This document shows, piece after piece, positions 9,397 to 17,326 of a stretch of 64,000 bases of DNA. The notes under the pieces were generated by a model that worked only from the letters and a program-made list of their open reading frames with translations, searched no databases and was not told where the DNA came from. Every line of letters begins with the position of its first letter. Within the stretch, counting starts at the first letter, position 1. Both the position numbers and the translations under genes were made by a program. The stretch is from Mucilaginibacter rubeus (GTDB lineage Bacteria; Bacteroidota; Bacteroidia; Sphingobacteriales; Sphingobacteriaceae): positions 372,001-436,000 of the forward strand of contig NZ_BMKD01000002.1 in the NCBI RefSeq assembly GCF_014643835.1, read 5' to 3'.

Positions 9397-10877
9397 ATCT
9401 GCTTCCTGTTCTTGATCCAGTTGCTTGAGTTAGCTACCTCCACCGGGGCTGCAATTGAAACCCTTTTTTTGCTCAAGAGCTGTTCCATTACTATTGCTGC
9501 TACTATAGCTTCATCCTCGCGACTTTCGCGCAGCACCTCGGGCGAAAAATATTTTTTTACAAAATGGGTATCAAAATTACCAGAGGTAAAAGCTTCGTGC
9601 TGCATTACAAAACGGCCGAAACCGAGGGTGGTAGTAATACCGGTGATCTGATATTCATCTATAGCCCTTATCATCCGCTCAATTGCTTCAGCGCGGGTAT
9701 CCGCAAAGGTTATCAGCTTGGCTATCATCGGGTCGTAGTAAATGGGAATCTCCATGCCTTGCTCAAACCCATCGTCAACCCGTACGCCGGGCCCTTTGGG
9801 TGTTATATAAGTTTGCAATGTACCAATATCGGGCAGGAAATTATTAGCCGGATCTTCGGCATAAACACGAAGTTCAATGGCATGACCCTGAATCTTCAGA
9901 TCTTCCTGTTTAAAACAGATAGCCTCCCCCCTTGCTATTTTGATTTGCTCCTTTACCAGGTCAATGCCGGTTATCAGTTCAGTTACGGGGTGCTCAACCT
10001 GTAAACGGGTATTCATTTCCAGGAAGTAAAAATTCAACCCTTCATCCATGATAAATTCAACCGTACCTGCACCTGTATAATTTACAGACCGGGCTACATC
10101 AACCGCACAACGCCCCATCTTTTCCCTGATTTCAGGCGTTAATATTGCCGATGGAGCTTCTTCAACTACTTTTTGATGGCGGCGCTGTACCGAGCAGTCA
10201 CGCTCAAACAGGTGCACGATATTACCATGCGTATCGCCAAGTACCTGGATCTCGATGTGTTTGGGGGATGATACATAGCGCTCAATGAAAACAGAGCCGT
10301 CGCCAAAAGCTGATGTAGCTTCAGATACCGCTAACTGCATCTGCTCTTCAAAGTCTGCCGGGCTTTCAACAATGCGCATCCCTTTACCCCCGCCCCCCGC
10401 AGCCGCTTTGATCAATATTGGAAAACCTACCTCAATAGCCCGCTTCTTAGCTTCGTTAACATCAGTAATGGCTTCCTCCGTTCCGGGGACCATCGGGATA
10501 TTATACCTGAGTGCCGCAGCTTTGGCCGATAACTTGTTACCCATTACTTCCATGGCCTCGGGAGAAGGGCCAATAAGAATAAGTCCCGAATCCTTAACCA
10601 GCCTGGCAAAACCGGCATTTTCGCTCAAAAAACCATATCCCGGGTGGATACCTTCGGCCCCGGTTTGCTTACATGCAGCTATGATCTTTTCTCCAATAAG
10701 ATAGGATTGACTGGATGGAGCTTCCCCGATATTTACAGCCTCATCGGCATAGCGCACGTGCAGGGCGTCCCGATCAGCATGTGAGTAAACCGCAACGGTT
10801 TTAATACCCATTTCGCGCGCCGAGCGCATAATTCGTAAAGCTATTTCACCACGGTTGGCAACCAGTATTTTCTGCAT
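9393..10877 (-). CDS. accC: Biotin carboxylase (acetyl-CoA carboxylase subunit, AccC-type)
   Basis: 494 residues, slightly longer than E. coli AccC (449) through a C-terminal tail of about 45 residues. Order: Rossmann-like N domain (ILVANRGEIALRIMRSA, 4-20), ATP-grasp with glycine loop AAAGGGGKGMRIV (about 158-170), catalytic region FLEMNTRLQVEHPVTE (about 286-301), and the biotin carboxylase C domain. It carboxylates the biotin on AccB using ATP and bicarbonate, the first step of fatty acid synthesis. No biotin carrier gene is adjacent. A role in a propionyl- or other acyl-CoA carboxylase is the alternative, since Bacteroidota often carry more than one such subunit. accD lies at 45873. Confidence 0.9.
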   Translation of the reverse strand: MQKILVANRGEIALRIMRSAREMGIKTVAVYSHADRDALHVRYADEAVNIGEAPSSQSYLIGEKIIAACKQTGAEGIHPGYGFLSENAGFARLVKDSGLILIGPSPEAMEVMGNKLSAKAAALRYNIPMVPGTEEAITDVNEAKKRAIEVGFPILIKAAAGGGGKGMRIVESPADFEEQMQLAVSEATSAFGDGSVFIERYVSSPKHIEIQVLGDTHGNIVHLFERDCSVQRRHQKVVEEAPSAILTPEIREKMGRCAVDVARSVNYTGAGTVEFIMDEGLNFYFLEMNTRLQVEHPVTELITGIDLVKEQIKIARGEAICFKQEDLKIQGHAIELRVYAEDPANNFLPDIGTLQTYITPKGPGVRVDDGFEQGMEIPIYYDPMIAKLITFADTRAEAIERMIRAIDEYQITGITTTLGFGRFVMQHEAFTSGNFDTHFVKKYFSPEVLRESREDEAIVAAIVMEQLLSKKRVSIAAPVEVANSSNWIKNRKQI

Positions 10878-10944
10878 AAAACAAATGTAATTGATTTACA
10901 CAAAAAGATACTACATACCCAATGCTTATAAAACGATTGAAATA

Positions 10945-11148
10945 TTATTTGGGTGCCCACCTGTAGGTTTTACGGGAGCACTTATAACAGATATATTTTT
11001 TAAAGGGTAAACCCAACAATAAAAATTTGGCAAGGCTGCTCCGTTTGATACGGCTCAACCGGCTTTTGCAATTCCGGCAAAATAAATCGCTGGAATTTGT
11101 TGAGACATTAGCTTGCTCCTGTGGCTTAATCCGAAACTCAGCAGTCAT
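10945..11148 (-). CDS. Small zinc-ribbon-like protein
   Basis: 67 residues with two CxxC knuckles, FCRNC (about 23-27) and YICYKC (about 53-58), about 30 residues apart, with a Lys/Arg-rich stretch between. This is a plausible single zinc-binding ribbon. Basic charge suggests nucleic acid or ribosome contact, but that is inference. It lies 67 bases upstream of the accC start, on the same strand. The hydrophobic piece KFLLLGLPFKKYICYKC resembles other short Bacteroidota zinc-ribbon proteins of unknown role. Confidence 0.65.
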   Translation of the reverse strand: MTAEFRIKPQEQANVSTNSSDLFCRNCKSRLSRIKRSSLAKFLLLGLPFKKYICYKCSRKTYRWAPK

Positions 11149-11472
11149 TTATTAATTATGATAATATTAAAGGTTACAATAATCAGTCCCCGGTTTCATA
11201 AATCAACATTGCAAATTTGATCATAAATCAACCAGCAATTCCTAAATAAAACCAACGAATCTTTATCGTGTATAAAGATCGTTACCAAGCATGAATTTTT
11301 CATGAATACAGTTTGAAGCTATCTGTCAAAAAGGATAAATATTCAATAGTTAAATACAAAATCCTTAACCTAATTTTTACTTGCAGGTAAACACAGCTGA
11401 TAATAACCCCTATAAAACAAAAATGCCCCTGGGATCACCAAAGGCATTTAATTATACTAATACGCTTGTTAA
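11149..11472. other. Intergenic stretch with one terminator
   Basis: About 320 AT-rich bases between two minus-strand genes. Apart from the hairpin at 11422-11449, which ends the cytochrome gene, I see no ORF, repeat or RNA-like structure. The promoter of the zinc-ribbon gene must lie here. Confidence 0.5.
11422..11449 (-). terminator. Terminator of the c-type cytochrome gene
   Basis: AAATGCC at 11421-11427 pairs with GGCATTT at 11443-11449, with further TGG/CCA pairing inside. On the minus strand the stem is followed by a T-run (AAAACAAAAA on the plus strand). It lies just after the stop of the minus-strand cytochrome gene. Confidence 0.65.
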
Positions 11473-11967
11473 TTATGGCTTAGTTGGCGCAGGGTTGCCC
11501 GGGGCAGGACCAGCAGGCGGCGGACCAGGCTGACCACCCGGACCTTTTCCGTCAGGTACCATAACCTCAGGATGAGCTGTACCACGGTGACAGGTATTGC
11601 AGTTAACACCACTTTGCATAATCATGCCTAAAGAATCCTTTTTGGCATGAAAATACTTCTGATTAATTTTGTTCATCATTTTATACATATCGCGCGCCAT
11701 TGCTTTTTCAGGCTTGGCATCGCTTGCCCAATCCATCTTTTTAGTTTCTTCATTACGGGCATGGCAAAAGTTGCAATGTACACCTAATGAATGTTCCCAA
11801 TCTTCCATAACCTTGTGCAGGTTCTCGCCCGAAATGTTTTTAGGCAAAACCTTAAGATTTTTAAAACCTTCGTCCTGTGGTTTAATGTTGGTCATGGCGC
11901 CAAACACTACTATGGATAGCAGACCGAGTGTAACTAATAATTTTTTGTTAACAGGCATAATTGTCAT
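11473..11967 (-). CDS. Exported di-heme c-type cytochrome
   Basis: 164 residues. An N-terminal hydrophobic segment (LLVTLGLLSIVVFGAM, about 10-25) acts as signal or membrane anchor. Two heme-attachment motifs are intact, CNFCH at about 66-70 and CNTCH at about 123-127, with Met-rich helices between (MARDMYKMMNKIN) that can supply axial ligands. This pattern matches the photosynthetic-reaction-centre-cytochrome-like family of small c cytochromes found in non-phototrophic Bacteroidota. The last 30 residues are a Pro/Gly-rich tail (GPGGQPGPPPAGPAP), probably unstructured. It would carry electrons in the periplasm. No oxidase or cytochrome maturation gene is beside it, so the partner is unknown. 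Confidence 0.88.
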   Translation of the reverse strand: MTIMPVNKKLLVTLGLLSIVVFGAMTNIKPQDEGFKNLKVLPKNISGENLHKVMEDWEHSLGVHCNFCHARNEETKKMDWASDAKPEKAMARDMYKMMNKINQKYFHAKKDSLGMIMQSGVNCNTCHRGTAHPEVMVPDGKGPGGQPGPPPAGPAPGNPAPTKP

Positions 11968-12379
11968 GTTTAAGTCATCTAAATTAAATCATTGGTTTTA
12001 ATGTTGCAACATTTTTAAGCAAATGATTGAATTATTCACGGTAACTTCATTATTACAGAAGCATGTTTCCCGATAGTTAACCTGGCCGGACTACGCATTG
12101 CTGCCGACATTGTTAAGAAACTAAGTATTTTAGGAATAGCTTAAGGTTCCTCCACGAGTTTAAATTTGCTCACAAAATTGCTTGTCGTTTAAACAGCAAG
12201 TCGTCGTGTTTCGCCCCTCTGGGGGCAAAGGGCATTCTATAACTTTACGAGCTACAAGCCTTTTGCACCTTTGGTGCATCTGTCCTTGGGCAATTAATAC
12301 ATGTTTAATAAATTGTAAAATCCCCCAGAGGGGGAACAGGTTTGTAGAAATTGATTAAAGCAGAGAAGGGAATACTAAA
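11968..12379. repeat. Intergenic stretch with widely spaced inverted repeat
   Basis: About 410 bases without a gene. GCCCCTCTGGGGG at 12213-12225 and CCCCCAGAGGGG at 12322-12333 are inverted copies about 100 bases apart, each also nearly self-complementary. Between them lies a smaller hairpin (TGCACCTTTGGTGCA). This resembles the short palindromic elements elsewhere in the window, but I found no second copy of the same sequence. Confidence 0.5.
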
Positions 12380-13372
12380 TTACTTTTGCATTACCATTAC
12401 ACCATTCATGAGCAGGGTGCTACCGCCATCGGCAACAATGTTATATACTCTTTGTACACCGCCCGCGTGTTCTGTTTTTTGCAGTACGGTGAAAGTTTCA
12501 TATTTGCCGGTTAGCTCGTTCAGGCAAAGTACTTCCTGGCCGGTAGCTACCTCTCCTATTTTTATATTGCCCTGTTTGGTTAACATAGGGTGATTAGGTG
12601 TTGCCTGTAACACTTTACTATTCAGTTTTACCTGCCTGCCTTCGGCCGTGTTTTTTGTTTGGGCCGATACCAGTACCAGTTGCGTTAAAGCGTAGTTTTT
12701 GGCCTCATGTATGGTAAGCTCTTTTACTTTTACAGCTGCACTTTTTTTAGTCAACGGATCAACCGTTATTACCTCATCGCCACTTTTCACAGCTTTCAAC
12801 ATTTTTTTATCGCCATTGGCCATGGTAACCAGTTCTTCGCCAGGAAAACAGATATCATTGCCATAGGTAGCTGCCTCTTCCTTCAGATCCTTACCCGCGT
12901 TAAGTGCCTTATATTGTTGAAAGCTAACTTCCTTTGACAGCACGTACGACAGCTTCAGGATAAAGTTCTGCTCCACTTTGTTGATATTATCAATATCCTG
13001 AAAATACTGCTCCCAAACTTTAGCATCGGCAGTAAAATCGGGCACGAGGGCTTTGTAAAGCTTGCCTTTTTCGTTGGTATAAAACACCATCAGACCTATT
13101 TCCTGCATACCTTCTTTGGCAACCAGTTTATACAGGTCGATACGTTTTTTCAAGCCGTCGGCCCCGGTTATAAAATAAGGCTTACGGTTTTCATAACGGT
13201 CAAGTACGTAGGTATTTTCAAATTTAACGTAGGTGTCATTATCCAAATTAGCAATCGCGAATGATTGCGCCTTTTTATACTCATCCATAGTAAGCGGACG
13301 AGGGTTTACAGTTTGCGCCTGGGCAAAATACAATGAAGAGCTCAGTAATAGTGTTAATGTTAGTTTGTGCAC
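12380..13372 (-). CDS. Secreted protein with C-terminal Hint (hedgehog/intein-type) domain
   Basis: 330 residues. A signal peptide (MHKLTLTLLLSSSLYFAQAQ, cleavage near 20) is followed by a helical N-terminal domain of about 150 residues that I do not recognise. Residues 175-330 look like a Hint self-processing module: block A starts at Cys175 (CFPGEELVTMANG, then SGDEVITVD), block B is ATPNHPMLT with Thr258 and His261, and the final block is VYNIVADGGSTLLMNGVMV. There is no His-Asn and no C-extein, since the chain ends four residues after the last strand (VMVMQK). That is the hedgehog-like arrangement, in which Cys makes a thioester at the module's N-edge. Activity is not proven. Confidence 0.75.
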   Translation of the reverse strand: MHKLTLTLLLSSSLYFAQAQTVNPRPLTMDEYKKAQSFAIANLDNDTYVKFENTYVLDRYENRKPYFITGADGLKKRIDLYKLVAKEGMQEIGLMVFYTNEKGKLYKALVPDFTADAKVWEQYFQDIDNINKVEQNFILKLSYVLSKEVSFQQYKALNAGKDLKEEAATYGNDICFPGEELVTMANGDKKMLKAVKSGDEVITVDPLTKKSAAVKVKELTIHEAKNYALTQLVLVSAQTKNTAEGRQVKLNSKVLQATPNHPMLTKQGNIKIGEVATGQEVLCLNELTGKYETFTVLQKTEHAGGVQRVYNIVADGGSTLLMNGVMVMQK

Positions 13373-13380
13373 TTTGTTTT

Positions 13381-13490
13381 AGAGATTAGAGGTTGGAGAT
13401 TAGTGATTAGGGAATGGTCAGAAATTGAAAGTTAGGGTTATTTGTATAAAACTATTGAAACCTAACCTCCAATCTCTAACCTCCAATCAC
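13381..13490. repeat. Inverted low-complexity repeat (CTCCAATC type)
   Basis: AGAGATTAGAGGTTGGAG near 13381 and its approximate reverse complement CCTCCAATCTCTAACC near 13463-13480 flank about 50 bases, allowing a long imperfect hairpin between two minus-strand genes. A third version of the same wording occurs at 16836-16875, before the blaI-type gene. Confidence 0.5.
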
Positions 13491-14660
13491 TTAAGATAAC
13501 TGTTTAAACGCATCGGCAAAGGCTTCCATTTCGTCCATGCGGCCAATACTTACGCGGCACCAGTCTTTGCCGTTAAATTGCCAGTTACGAATGCCTACGC
13601 CGCGCTTCATCATTTCGCCGACAAATTTTTTGCCGTCCATTTTCAGCGGGAACATGACAAAGTTTGCCGATGAGGGGATGTATTCATATCCTTCTTTTTT
13701 AAGCACCGAGTACAGGTACTCCTTAGAAGCATTTGTTTTTTCCAGGGTTTCTTTCAGAAATGCTTCTTCGCGATAACCCGCTATGGCGGCGGCGAGTGTA
13801 GTTGCGCTAATACTCCAGGCCTGGGTAGTATATTTTTCAAATGTTTTGATGGTATCCGGCTGCGATATAATATACCCGAGCCTTAAGCCGGCAAAGCCAT
13901 AAAGTTTTGAAAAGGTACGTGCAACTATCACATTATTACCCGATTTGACAGAACTTATCATACTTGCAGCCTTCGGATCAGGCAGGTAATCTATATAAGC
14001 CTCATCGACAAAAACGGTTGTTTTTTTTGACACCCGCTCGCAAAAGGCCTTTAACTTTTCGGTATCAACCACAGTAGCGGTTGGGTTATTGGGATTGCAT
14101 ATATAAACTAAACCGGTATTGTCATCAACCTTTGCTTCCATGGCGTCCAGGTCGAGTTTATAATCGACGGTCAGCGGCACTTTTACCCACTTTCCCTCAA
14201 GCGCCTGGGCCCTGCCTGGCAGGTCATCATATGAAGGGTCGCCGGTGATTACGCTTTTACCACCCTTAGTAAAATGCATGGCAGCCGCAAGTAAAAGCGG
14301 GGTTGAGCCTGCATCCATCAGTATATTATTTGAGTTTACGCCTTCGTACGCAGCAATTTTCCCATAAATCTGGGACAGCTGCATAAAAGGGTACTGATAA
14401 CTTTTATCAATAGCATCCTGAATGGCTTTTTTAACAGTAACCGATGGACCAAACGGATTCTCGTTAGCAAGGAGCCTTGCTTTTAATTCAAAGCCTGCAT
14501 TGGTAATAGCTTCCTGGTCGGTTAGGCCGCGGGTTAAGGGTTTAAATACACGGGCCGGCATGGCTGCCAGCTTACCAATTGTTCCTGAAAAAAGGGCCAG
14601 TCCCCCGGCCATAAATGCGCTGGATTTGATCCAGTTTCTGCGGTTAATTGTACTTGACAT
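13491..14660 (-). CDS. Tat-exported PLP-dependent aminotransferase (HisC-like)
   Basis: 389 residues. The N-terminus carries a twin-arginine signal (RRNWIKSSAFMAGGLALFSG, about 7-26), so folded enzyme with cofactor is expected in the periplasm. The rest is an aminotransferase class I/II chain close to histidinol-phosphate aminotransferase: ANENPFGPS near 65-73, YICNPNNPTATV near 190-201, DEAYIDYL near 219-226, and the PLP-binding Lys in ARTFSKLYGFAGLRLGY. Cytosolic HisC makes histidine; an exported copy must do something else, probably transaminating amino acids outside the cytoplasm. The exported FAD amine oxidase gene ends 33 bases upstream, and the two probably form one transcript. Confidence 0.88.
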   Translation of the reverse strand: MSSTINRRNWIKSSAFMAGGLALFSGTIGKLAAMPARVFKPLTRGLTDQEAITNAGFELKARLLANENPFGPSVTVKKAIQDAIDKSYQYPFMQLSQIYGKIAAYEGVNSNNILMDAGSTPLLLAAAMHFTKGGKSVITGDPSYDDLPGRAQALEGKWVKVPLTVDYKLDLDAMEAKVDDNTGLVYICNPNNPTATVVDTEKLKAFCERVSKKTTVFVDEAYIDYLPDPKAASMISSVKSGNNVIVARTFSKLYGFAGLRLGYIISQPDTIKTFEKYTTQAWSISATTLAAAIAGYREEAFLKETLEKTNASKEYLYSVLKKEGYEYIPSSANFVMFPLKMDGKKFVGEMMKRGVGIRNWQFNGKDWCRVSIGRMDEMEAFADAFKQLS

Positions 14661-14693
14661 GGTGGTGGTATTTAATGTTTTTTTAACGTCGTT

Positions 14694-16277
14694 TTATTTT
14701 TGAACCGGGTATTGGGTACGCTGGTTGGTAACCCTTGCATGTACAGCGGCAACCGTGCTCCTGGCCGATTCAAAGGCACCGGCCATCCAGGCATTAAGGT
14801 ATGTCAAATGCTCACCTGCAAAATATACCTGCTTATCGGGCTTTAACAGTACCGGGTATTGTGTTTTGCGGGTTTCTGTGGTATAAACCGCCCATCCGCC
14901 TAAATTATATTTTGTTTTATGCCAGCTTACCGAAAACGAGCTTTCAAACTCCTTGTCATATTGCGGGTGAATCAGCCTGCCTTTTTCCAGCGCGAACTTC
15001 TCCCTTTCGGCGTAGCCTAAAGCGCCGATCTTTTGCGCTTTTTCGTTAAAGTTGTAATATCCAATCAAGATACCCTTTTTTCCTAAATAATCATAGGATG
15101 GATAAAAAATCTGCGTTAAATCATTGTTAGTGTGCGTTATACCCCCGTATATATGTTCATCCTCCTCCCAAAACCTGCGTTTAAACTGCAGGCCAATCTT
15201 CCCGGTTTGGTTATAGCTGATATAATCAATAGCACGACTAACATCACCGCTGAAATTATTGCTGATATTGCTTAGTACCGGCAGCGGAATAGTGCAAATA
15301 CACAGGTCGCCGTTTAAGGTATGCTCCCCTGTAGCGTCTTTATAAGTTATCTTAACACCATCAGGTACATTATTAATGGCAGTAACCTCCGCCCCCGTTT
15401 TTATTGACGGCGCCACTTTCTTTTCCAACGCTTTAGCTATCTGATCCATCCCACCCACGGCCTGAAACATGGTCATCTGCAGTTCGTAGGTATATTCGGC
15501 CACATTATAAAAATCGGGATCCATCAAACCTGAATGCAGCAGATCGGCCAGCTTATGCGGATCAGCAACTTTACCGGGCTTGTCGCCGGCTCCCGGCGTT
15601 TCGACATAACCCCGGCGTGCCGAAGCTTTGTACAGTTTATCAACATCCAATCCACCTTCGGCTTGCAGGTATTCGATGATCTTTTCGCCATCCTCTTTGG
15701 TAAAGCTGCTATCGAGACTACCGTGGTCAATGCTTTTAGCCAGCATTTCGGTCATGTATCCACGGATATCATTATGCACCTCCCTAACCTTTATCTTTTT
15801 GTTGGATAAAGGGCCTTTGCCTTCGGCAAAGTAATAAGCGCCTTCATTTACATTGTTATAAACCTGAATAGGCACCCCCAGCTCTTTACAGTAATGCAGC
15901 GTAAGCTCATGGTTGTGTGGTATGCGCGATGGGCCGGCATTGAAATATTGGCCGGCATCAAAACGGGCTGTAGCCGCAGGCTTATCAATTTCGGTATTGG
16001 TACTGCCGTTACGAATACTAAAGCAGCGACCGCCGGTGCGTTGCCGCGCCTCCAAAATGGTACATTGATAGCCGAGCTTACCAAGCTCATAGGCACAGGT
16101 CATGCCGGCTAACCCGGCCCCTAAAATAATAATGTGTTTGCCTTTGCCGCTGCCCTCAAGATTGAAAGCATGTGCTGGCGATGGTTTCAATAAGCCAAGG
16201 GCAAGCATAGCGGGATAAGCACCGCCAGCCAACATGGCACCTTTACTTAAAAAGTCCCTGCGGGTAATAGTTTTCAA
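14694..16277 (-). CDS. Tat-exported FAD-dependent amine oxidase
   Basis: 527 residues. A twin-arginine signal (TRRDFLSKGAMLAGGAYP, about 5-22, then an AHA-like cleavage site near 37) precedes a GMC-unrelated, monoamine-oxidase-type flavoprotein. The dinucleotide motif is HIIILGAGLAGMTCAYELG (about 49-67) followed by the second FAD motif ARQRTGGRCFSIR (about 76-88). The C-terminal FAD-contact region is QVYFAGEHLTYLNAWMAGA. It should oxidise an amine or L-amino acid with oxygen, giving ammonia and hydrogen peroxide. It heads a two-gene unit with the exported aminotransferase. The substrate is not evident; L-amino acid oxidase is the closest general description. Confidence 0.85.
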   Translation of the reverse strand: MKTITRRDFLSKGAMLAGGAYPAMLALGLLKPSPAHAFNLEGSGKGKHIIILGAGLAGMTCAYELGKLGYQCTILEARQRTGGRCFSIRNGSTNTEIDKPAATARFDAGQYFNAGPSRIPHNHELTLHYCKELGVPIQVYNNVNEGAYYFAEGKGPLSNKKIKVREVHNDIRGYMTEMLAKSIDHGSLDSSFTKEDGEKIIEYLQAEGGLDVDKLYKASARRGYVETPGAGDKPGKVADPHKLADLLHSGLMDPDFYNVAEYTYELQMTMFQAVGGMDQIAKALEKKVAPSIKTGAEVTAINNVPDGVKITYKDATGEHTLNGDLCICTIPLPVLSNISNNFSGDVSRAIDYISYNQTGKIGLQFKRRFWEEDEHIYGGITHTNNDLTQIFYPSYDYLGKKGILIGYYNFNEKAQKIGALGYAEREKFALEKGRLIHPQYDKEFESSFSVSWHKTKYNLGGWAVYTTETRKTQYPVLLKPDKQVYFAGEHLTYLNAWMAGAFESARSTVAAVHARVTNQRTQYPVQK

Positions 16278-16434
16278 TAAGCGCGTATTTATGTTTTACA
16301 ATCAACTCTGGTTTAAATATAGTTTTTTGTTTGCTTTTATGTTAAGCGTAAAACAACTTTTGTTACAGCTTTTATAAAATTAACAACGTTGTTTTGATGA
16401 CCGGGGAATTTATGTTAAGATATGGTTGATGTTT

Positions 16435-16546
16435 TTGTCTGAACTCGAATTTTAGTCTGAATCAGAATTTTCAGAATTAATGAATTAACAAAATAACAGG
16501 CAAATTCAATAAATTATAACAATTGGTCTAACTCGGGTTCAGACAA
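16435..16546. repeat. TIR-bounded short element A (112 bp)
   Basis: Bounded by TTGTCTGAACTCGAAT (16435-16450) and its inverted partner ACTCGGGTTCAGACAA (16531-16546), matching at 14 of 16 positions. The inside includes TCTGAATCAGAATTTTCAG, which recurs in element B. It is non-coding and MITE-like. Confidence 0.65.
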
Positions 16547-16601
16547 TTTCAAAGTAACATCCTGCCAATCCATTAATCCTAAAAATCATGGTTCAGATTA
16601 A

Positions 16602-16685
16602 GGGCGTTGCCTGCGGCCGGGCTTTCCGCTCATACGCCTGCAGGCCTTACGCTCATTGGCTGGTATCCGCTCCTCTCCCTAACGC
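16602..16685. repeat. GC-rich 84-bp insert between the two TIR elements
   Basis: Runs from GGGCGTTGCC to CCCTAACGC. It is much richer in GC than its surroundings and holds CCTGCAGG and several short inverted pieces. The GGGCGTT...CCTAACGC ends resemble a short repeat I know as common in Bacteroidota intergenic DNA; this is from memory, not from a search. Confidence 0.5.
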
Positions 16686-16687
16686 AT

Positions 16688-16835
16688 TTGTCTGAATCAG
16701 AATTTTCAGAATTATAAAATTTTCAGAATTGGTAATTTTCATGGAAGTAGCATTCAGTTAATTCTTAAATCTGTTAATTCTGATTAAGACAAGATTCTGT
16801 AAATTCTAAAATCCTGTTAATTCTGATTCGGACAA
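16688..16835. repeat. TIR-bounded short element B (148 bp)
   Basis: Bounded by TTGTCTGAATCAGAATT (16688-16704) and AATTCTGATTCGGACAA (16819-16835), an inverted pair with one mismatch in 17. Inside are further CTGTTAATTCTGATT and CTGTAAATTC repeats. Related to element A. Confidence 0.7.
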
Positions 16836-16904
16836 CCTCCTAATCACTGATCTCCAATCACTAACCTCTCCTCCCAAACGTTAAATTCTGTTAAAAAGTT
16901 AAAA

Positions 16905-16912
16905 TAAATTTG
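16905..16912 (+). promoter_or_regulatory. -7 box of the blaI/M56 operon
   Basis: TAAATTTG matches the Bacteroidota -7 consensus TAnnTTTG. It sits just upstream of, and next to, the two operator dyads, which fits repression by promoter occlusion. Confidence 0.5.
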
Positions 16913-16917
16913 CATTA

Positions 16918-16954
16918 CTACGAATAGTTCGTAGATTTACGAAACAATCGTAAA
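16918..16954. promoter_or_regulatory. Two BlaI-type operator dyads
   Basis: CTACGAATAGTTCGTAG (16918-16934) is a perfect 7-3-7 palindrome, and TTTACGAAACAATCGTAAA (16936-16954) is a perfect 7-5-7 palindrome; both share TACGA and TCGTA half-sites. They lie between the -7 box and the ATG at 16959 of the BlaI-type repressor. Autorepression by that repressor is the natural inference. Confidence 0.75.
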
Positions 16955-16958
16955 AACA

Positions 16959-17315
16959 ATGGAAAAACTATCGCAACAAGAGGAAGAAGCAATGCAAGCG
17001 GTGTGGCAATCGGGCCCGGGATTTATCAAGGATTTTTTAGATCAGCTGGCCGAACCTAAGCCACCCTACACCACCCTTGCCTCGACCATAAAAAACCTGG
17101 AACGCAAAGGATTTTTGAAAAGCGAAAAATTAGGCAACTCGTTCCGCTACCTGCCCCTGATACAAGAAGAGGAATATAAAAAGCGCTTTATGAGCGGTTT
17201 TGTAAGCGACTATTTTCAAAACTCCTATAAAGACCTGGTGACGTTTTTTGCCAACGAAAAAAAGATCAGCGCTACCGACCTGAAAGAGATCATTAAACTC
17301 ATTGAAAAACAATAA
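16959..17315 (+). CDS. BlaI/MecI/CopY-family transcriptional repressor
   Basis: 118 residues, the family length. The winged helix-turn-helix is at about 5-75: LSQQEEEAMQAVWQSGPGF, then TTLASTIKNLERKGFLKSEK, where the recognition helix is expected. The C-terminal 40 residues are the dimerisation helix that partner proteases cleave in the beta-lactamase systems. The partner M56 gene begins 11 bases downstream, so the two make one operon. Two palindromes with TACGA/TCGTA half-sites sit directly upstream and are its likely operators. In Bacteroidota such pairs are common and often not tied to beta-lactams; no beta-lactamase gene is beside this one. Confidence 0.93.
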   Translation: MEKLSQQEEEAMQAVWQSGPGFIKDFLDQLAEPKPPYTTLASTIKNLERKGFLKSEKLGNSFRYLPLIQEEEYKKRFMSGFVSDYFQNSYKDLVTFFANEKKISATDLKEIIKLIEKQ

Positions 17316-17326
17316 ACCTTACAACC

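Larger units (their letters stand above)
16278..16958. other. Long intergenic region holding TIR-bounded repeats and blaI operators
   Basis: About 680 bases between divergent genes with no ORF. From left to right: a 112-base TIR element, an 84-base GC-rich insert, a 148-base TIR element, a CTCCAATC-type stretch, a -7 box and two operators. Each is listed separately. Confidence 0.8.

Noticed and set aside
16602-16685. GGGCGTT...CCTAACGC insert as an integron attC site
   Set aside because: The ends loosely resemble attC core sites, but no integrase, cassette gene or second site is present, and a GC-rich palindromic repeat explains it as well.
13381-16875. Repeated CTCCAATC/AACCTCC wording as a possible CRISPR array or tandem repeat
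   Set aside because: The three stretches are irregular in unit length, lie in different orientations and have no spacer pattern. They are degenerate repeats.
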